19,812 bases of DNA from JBMOLK01 sp049325575. GTDB lineage: Bacteria; Bacillota; Clostridia; Acetivibrionales; Acetivibrionaceae. The stretch lies in assembly GCA_049325575.1 (NCBI GenBank), contig JBMOLK010000054.1, positions 1 to 19,812 of the forward strand. Reading direction: 5' to 3'. This document shows, in pieces, positions 17,059 to 19,812 of this stretch (positions are counted from its first letter, which is position 1; the number at the start of each line of letters is the position of its first letter). The position numbers and the translations under genes are program-made. The notes beneath the pieces were generated by a model. That model saw nothing but the letters and a program-made list of their open reading frames with translations, did no database searches and had not been told where the DNA came from.

Positions 17059-18366
17059 ATGAGCTTTTTAAAGAAGATTAAACAAGGGGAAGAGCCTATC
17101 TCGGTAGTGGGACTAGGCTATGTAGGGCTCCCTCTTGCAGTTGCATTTGGAGCTAAGGTTCCTGTGATAGGATTTGACATCAATATGAAGAAGATAGAAG
17201 AATATAGTGTAAATATTGATAGGAGTGGAGAAGTTAGCGAAGAGCAAATGCGAGCAGCTAATGTTATGTATACTTGCAACCCGGAAGATTTAAGAAAAGC
17301 AAAGTTTCATATAGTTGCTGTTCCAACGCCTGTTGATAAAAACCATAAACCAGATCTTAAACCAGTGCTATCTGCTTCTACAATTATTGGAAGAAACTTG
17401 ACTCAAGATTCTATAGTTGTATATGAGTCAACAGTTTATCCGGGAGTTACTGAAGACATATGTGTTCCTGTCTTAGAAAAAGAGTCTGGACTTAAGTGCG
17501 GAATAGACTTTTTTGTTGGATATTCACCGGAAAGGATCAACCCCGGGGATAAAGAACACACAATAGATAAGATAGTCAAAATTGTGTCTGGTCAAGACGA
17601 AAAGACCCTTGAGATTATTGCTGGAGTTTATGAGATAATAGTGACTGCGGGTGTTCACAGGGCTTCTTCCATAAAAGTTGCGGAGGCTGCCAAGGTTATT
17701 GAAAACACACAGAGGGATTTAAATATTGCCCTAATGAATGAGCTCGCCATTATTTTTGATAAAATGGGGATTGATACAATAGAAGTATTAAAAGCAGCAT
17801 CAACAAAGTGGAACTTCCTGAAGTTCTACCCAGGCCTTGTTGGGGGACACTGTATAGGCGTAGATCCATATTACTTGACCTTCAAGGCTGAAGAAATAGG
17901 GTATCGCCCTGAAGTTATACTTGCGGGACGCAGGATCAATGATAGTATGGGTAAGTTTGTAGCAGAAAAGACAGTAAAAAATATAATAAAGTCTGGCAAA
18001 AATGTAAAAGGGTCTAAGGTGTTAATATTGGGATGTACATTTAAGGAAAATGTACCTGATATCCGTAATTCAAAAGTCTTCGATATAGTTAATGAGCTTA
18101 GAGAATATGAAGTTGATATAATAGTATCAGACCCCATAGCTAGCAGCAGTGAGTCTTTGGCAGAATATGATGTAAGTTTGACAGATTTTAATGAGGTTTG
18201 CAATGTGGATGCTGTTATACTGGCTGTGGCTCATAAAAAGTATCTGGAAATGGATCAGAGTGAAATAACATCAAAACTTTCAAAAGGAAAATCTGTATTA
18301 ATAGATGTAAAGGGAATCATGGACAGACATAGGTTATCTGATGATATTATTTATTGGAGATTGTAA
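17059..18366 (+). CDS. UDP-N-acetylhexosamine 6-dehydrogenase (TviB/WbpO-like)
   Basis: 435 residues, UDP-glucose/GDP-mannose dehydrogenase superfamily. It has the NAD motif GLGYVGLPLAVAFG (18-31), VPTPVD (88-93), YESTVYPGVTED (122-133), SPERINPGDKEHT (156-168), the AAKVIENTQRDLNIALMNE block (210-228), and the catalytic-cysteine segment GGHCIGVDPYYL with Cys265. The NPGDKEHT and VIENTQRD blocks are those of the TviB/VipA and WbpO group, which oxidises C6 of UDP-GlcNAc or UDP-GalNAc to the uronate by two NAD-dependent steps. I cannot tell which epimer is used, and a GalNAcA or GlcNAcA product is equally likely. A TTG at 17044 would add five residues, but GGGGTGA at 17048-17054 supports ATG 17059. 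Confidence 0.9.
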   Translation: MSFLKKIKQGEEPISVVGLGYVGLPLAVAFGAKVPVIGFDINMKKIEEYSVNIDRSGEVSEEQMRAANVMYTCNPEDLRKAKFHIVAVPTPVDKNHKPDLKPVLSASTIIGRNLTQDSIVVYESTVYPGVTEDICVPVLEKESGLKCGIDFFVGYSPERINPGDKEHTIDKIVKIVSGQDEKTLEIIAGVYEIIVTAGVHRASSIKVAEAAKVIENTQRDLNIALMNELAIIFDKMGIDTIEVLKAASTKWNFLKFYPGLVGGHCIGVDPYYLTFKAEEIGYRPEVILAGRRINDSMGKFVAEKTVKNIIKSGKNVKGSKVLILGCTFKENVPDIRNSKVFDIVNELREYEVDIIVSDPIASSSESLAEYDVSLTDFNEVCNVDAVILAVAHKKYLEMDQSEITSKLSKGKSVLIDVKGIMDRHRLSDDIIYWRL

Positions 18367-18452
18367 TTTGTAAATAGTATAATAAAGCAGGTAGTTCCCA
18401 TGGATCAATATTGTGAAGATTATTGTATATCCAGGTTTTGAAAATATTAGTA

Positions 18453-18480
18453 TTGATTATAATTATAAAAATCTTATACT
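18453..18480 (+). promoter_or_regulatory. Possible weak sigma-A promoter before ugd
   Basis: TTGATT at 18453-18458 and TATACT at 18475-18480 are 16 bases apart, matching 4/6 and 5/6 of the TTGACA/TATAAT consensus. This sits in the longest gap of the window. Against it, transcription would start almost on top of the ribosome binding site at 18488, leaving a leader of about ten bases, and AT-rich DNA gives such matches by chance. Confidence 0.2.
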
Positions 18481-18497
18481 TAAATTTGGGGGTAAAA

Positions 18498-19812
18498 ATG
18501 AACAAAGTATCAGTAATTGGAACAGGTTATGTGGGACTTGTAACCGGTACATGTTTATCAGAGTTTGGTATGGATGTAACATGTATGGATGTGGACTCGA
18601 ATAAGATTGAAAACTTAAATAAAGGCATTCTCCCTATATATGAACCTGGACTTGACAGGTTATTAAGTAAGAATTATAAGTCGGGTAGACTTAAGTTTAC
18701 GACTAATATGAGAGAAGCTGTTGAAACATCAACTACTATATTTATAGCAGTAGGAACACCTCCTCAAGAAGACGGGTCTGCAGACCTGCAGTATGTAAAA
18801 GCGGTAGCAAAGGATATTGCACAATATATTAATGAATATAAGGTTATAGTAAATAAAAGTACAGTTCCTGTCGGTACAGCCAGAATGGTGACCCAGTTGG
18901 TTAAGTCTGAATTAGACAGGCTAGGAAAAGACTATGAGTTTGATGTGGTCTCGAATCCGGAGTTTTTGAGAGAGGGAGCTGCAGTAAGGGACTTTACACA
19001 CCCAGACCGTATTGTGATAGGAACTGATAGCGAAAGGGCAAGAGAAATTTTAAAAAACATATATAATGTTTTATATTTGATTGATGTTCCATTTATATTT
19101 ACTAACTTTGAGACAGCGGAATTAATAAAATATGCTTCAAATGCATTCTTAGCAACAAAGATAAGTTTTATTAATGAAATTTCCCAGTTATGTGATAAGG
19201 TAGGGGCAGATGTACACCATGTTGCAAAGGCGATGGGGTTAGATGGACGTATTGGCAGCAAGTTTTTACATGCAGGCCCAGGATATGGAGGCAGTTGTTT
19301 TCCCAAGGATACAAAAGCTCTGATTAAAATAGGTGAAGATGCAGACGTTGATATGCTTGTTGTAAAAGCTGCTCACAGTATTAATAAGCTTCAGCGGGAC
19401 TATATGATCAGTAAAATCAAGAATCACCTGGGTGATTTGCATGGAAAGGTTATTGGAGTATTAGGACTGGCCTTTAAACCGGAGACGGATGATGTAAGAG
19501 AGTCTCCAGCTGTTGATGTAATTAAGAAATTGATTGAAAATAATGTAAGTATCAGGGTTTATGACCCAATCGCCATGGATAACGCCAGGGAATTTGCTTT
19601 AAACGGCTGTAAGGTTGTTTACTGTAATAATGAATATGAGTGTGTTAATGAAGCTGATGCTTTGGTACTTCTAACGGAGTGGAATCAGTTCAGAAACCTT
19701 GACCTTTCCAGGATAAAAGCGGGCTTAAAGAAGCCATATTTCTTTGACTTTAGGAATGTATACGAGCCCGATAATATGAAGAAGCATGGATTTATATATG
19801 AAGGTGTTGGCA
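18498..19812 (+). CDS. ugd: UDP-glucose 6-dehydrogenase (3' end cut by window)
   Basis: The open frame runs 438 codons to the window edge without a stop; the family is about 440-450 residues, so only the last few are missing. It has the Rossmann motif IGTGYVGLVTG (7-17), the DVDSNKI acidic segment (31-37), AVGTPPQEDGSADL (84-97), NKSTVPVGT (119-127), SNPEFLREGAAV (152-163) and the catalytic-cysteine block GPGYGGSCFPKD with Cys267. It converts UDP-glucose to UDP-glucuronate, feeding the 4-epimerase at 12878. GGGGG at 18488-18492 supports the ATG. It lies directly after a distant paralogue, the UDP-HexNAc dehydrogenase; the two differ at the cysteine segment (SCFPKD here, GHCIGVDP there), so they are not redundant copies. 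The 131-base gap before it is the longest in the window. Confidence 0.96.
   Translation, partial: MNKVSVIGTGYVGLVTGTCLSEFGMDVTCMDVDSNKIENLNKGILPIYEPGLDRLLSKNYKSGRLKFTTNMREAVETSTTIFIAVGTPPQEDGSADLQYVKAVAKDIAQYINEYKVIVNKSTVPVGTARMVTQLVKSELDRLGKDYEFDVVSNPEFLREGAAVRDFTHPDRIVIGTDSERAREILKNIYNVLYLIDVPFIFTNFETAELIKYASNAFLATKISFINEISQLCDKVGADVHHVAKAMGLDGRIGSKFLHAGPGYGGSCFPKDTKALIKIGEDADVDMLVVKAAHSINKLQRDYMISKIKNHLGDLHGKVIGVLGLAFKPETDDVRESPAVDVIKKLIENNVSIRVYDPIAMDNAREFALNGCKVVYCNNEYECVNEADALVLLTEWNQFRNLDLSRIKAGLKKPYFFDFRNVYEPDNMKKHGFIYEGVG

Noticed and set aside
17871..18203. 110-codon minus-strand open frame inside the UDP-HexNAc dehydrogenase gene
   Set aside because: It is antisense to an intact conserved gene, has no start signals, and its sequence looks like a low-complexity shadow.
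18413..18604. 63-residue open frame beginning at a GTG before ugd
   Set aside because: It has no ribosome binding site at a sensible distance, overlaps the clearly genuine ugd in another frame for most of its length, and resembles no family I know.
18932..19306. 124-codon minus-strand open frame inside ugd
   Set aside because: It lies antisense within a strongly conserved coding region with all ugd motifs intact; it is a shadow frame.
1..19812. CRISPR array, insertion sequence, tRNA/rRNA gene or toxin-antitoxin pair
   Set aside because: I found no regularly spaced repeats, transposase-like frames, cloverleaf sequences or small paired genes; coding regions account for nearly all of the window.

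Overview
The window is a stretch of AT-rich DNA (about one-third G+C by eye). Every gene is on the + strand, behind purine-rich GGAGG-like ribosome binding sites. This architecture and the protein style fit a low-GC Gram-positive bacterium, most likely a clostridium; that is inference, because no taxonomic marker is present. It is the interior of a surface-polysaccharide (capsule, exopolysaccharide, S-layer or spore-surface glycan) biosynthesis cluster. It starts inside or just at the 5' end of an rfbC gene and ends a few codons before the end of a UDP-glucose dehydrogenase gene, so the cluster continues on both sides.

Layout. 5-568 rfbC (dTDP-sugar epimerase); 631-2229 a MurJ/MviN-like flippase; 2231-2959 a SAM methyltransferase with a Cys/His cluster; 2982-4853 asparagine-synthetase-like amidotransferase 1; 4917-6071 a GT4 glycosyltransferase; 6113-7975 amidotransferase 2; 8004-8894 rfbA; 8891-9991 a GT4-like glycosyltransferase; 9988-10521 a GNAT acetyltransferase; 10626-11732 a DegT-family sugar aminotransferase; 11794-12870 a CgeB-like glycosyltransferase; 12878-13888 a UDP-glucuronate 4-epimerase; 13959-15827 amidotransferase 3; 15870-17030 a GT4 glycosyltransferase; 17059-18366 a UDP-HexNAc 6-dehydrogenase; 18498-end a UDP-glucose 6-dehydrogenase. 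Gaps are short (the longest is 131 bases) and I saw no terminator hairpin with a U-tract, so most or all of it could be one transcript. There are no RNA genes, insertion sequences, CRISPR arrays or long repeats that I could see.

How the genes fit together. Two precursor branches are visible. The dTDP branch (RfbA and RfbC, plus the aminotransferase and acetyltransferase) would make a deoxy- or acylamino-deoxyhexose; its dehydratase (rfbB) and reductase (rfbD) are not here. The uronate branch can supply three acidic UDP-sugars: UDP-glucuronate (Ugd), UDP-galacturonate (Ugd plus the 4-epimerase) and a UDP-N-acetylhexosaminuronate (the TviB/WbpO-type dehydrogenase). Four glycosyltransferases would assemble the repeat unit and the MurJ-like protein would flip it. 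A priming transferase and a Wzy polymerase are not visible.

The most striking point is three divergent AsnB-type glutamine amidotransferases in one glycan cluster, matching in number the three uronate donors. AsnB homologues in Gram-negative O-antigen loci that make hexosaminuronamides suggest that these proteins convert uronic acid carboxylates to amides, which would give a heavily amidated and therefore uncharged polysaccharide. This is a hypothesis from gene content, not something the sequence proves. Six gene starts were placed downstream of the longest open frame, on ribosome binding sites and family N-termini.
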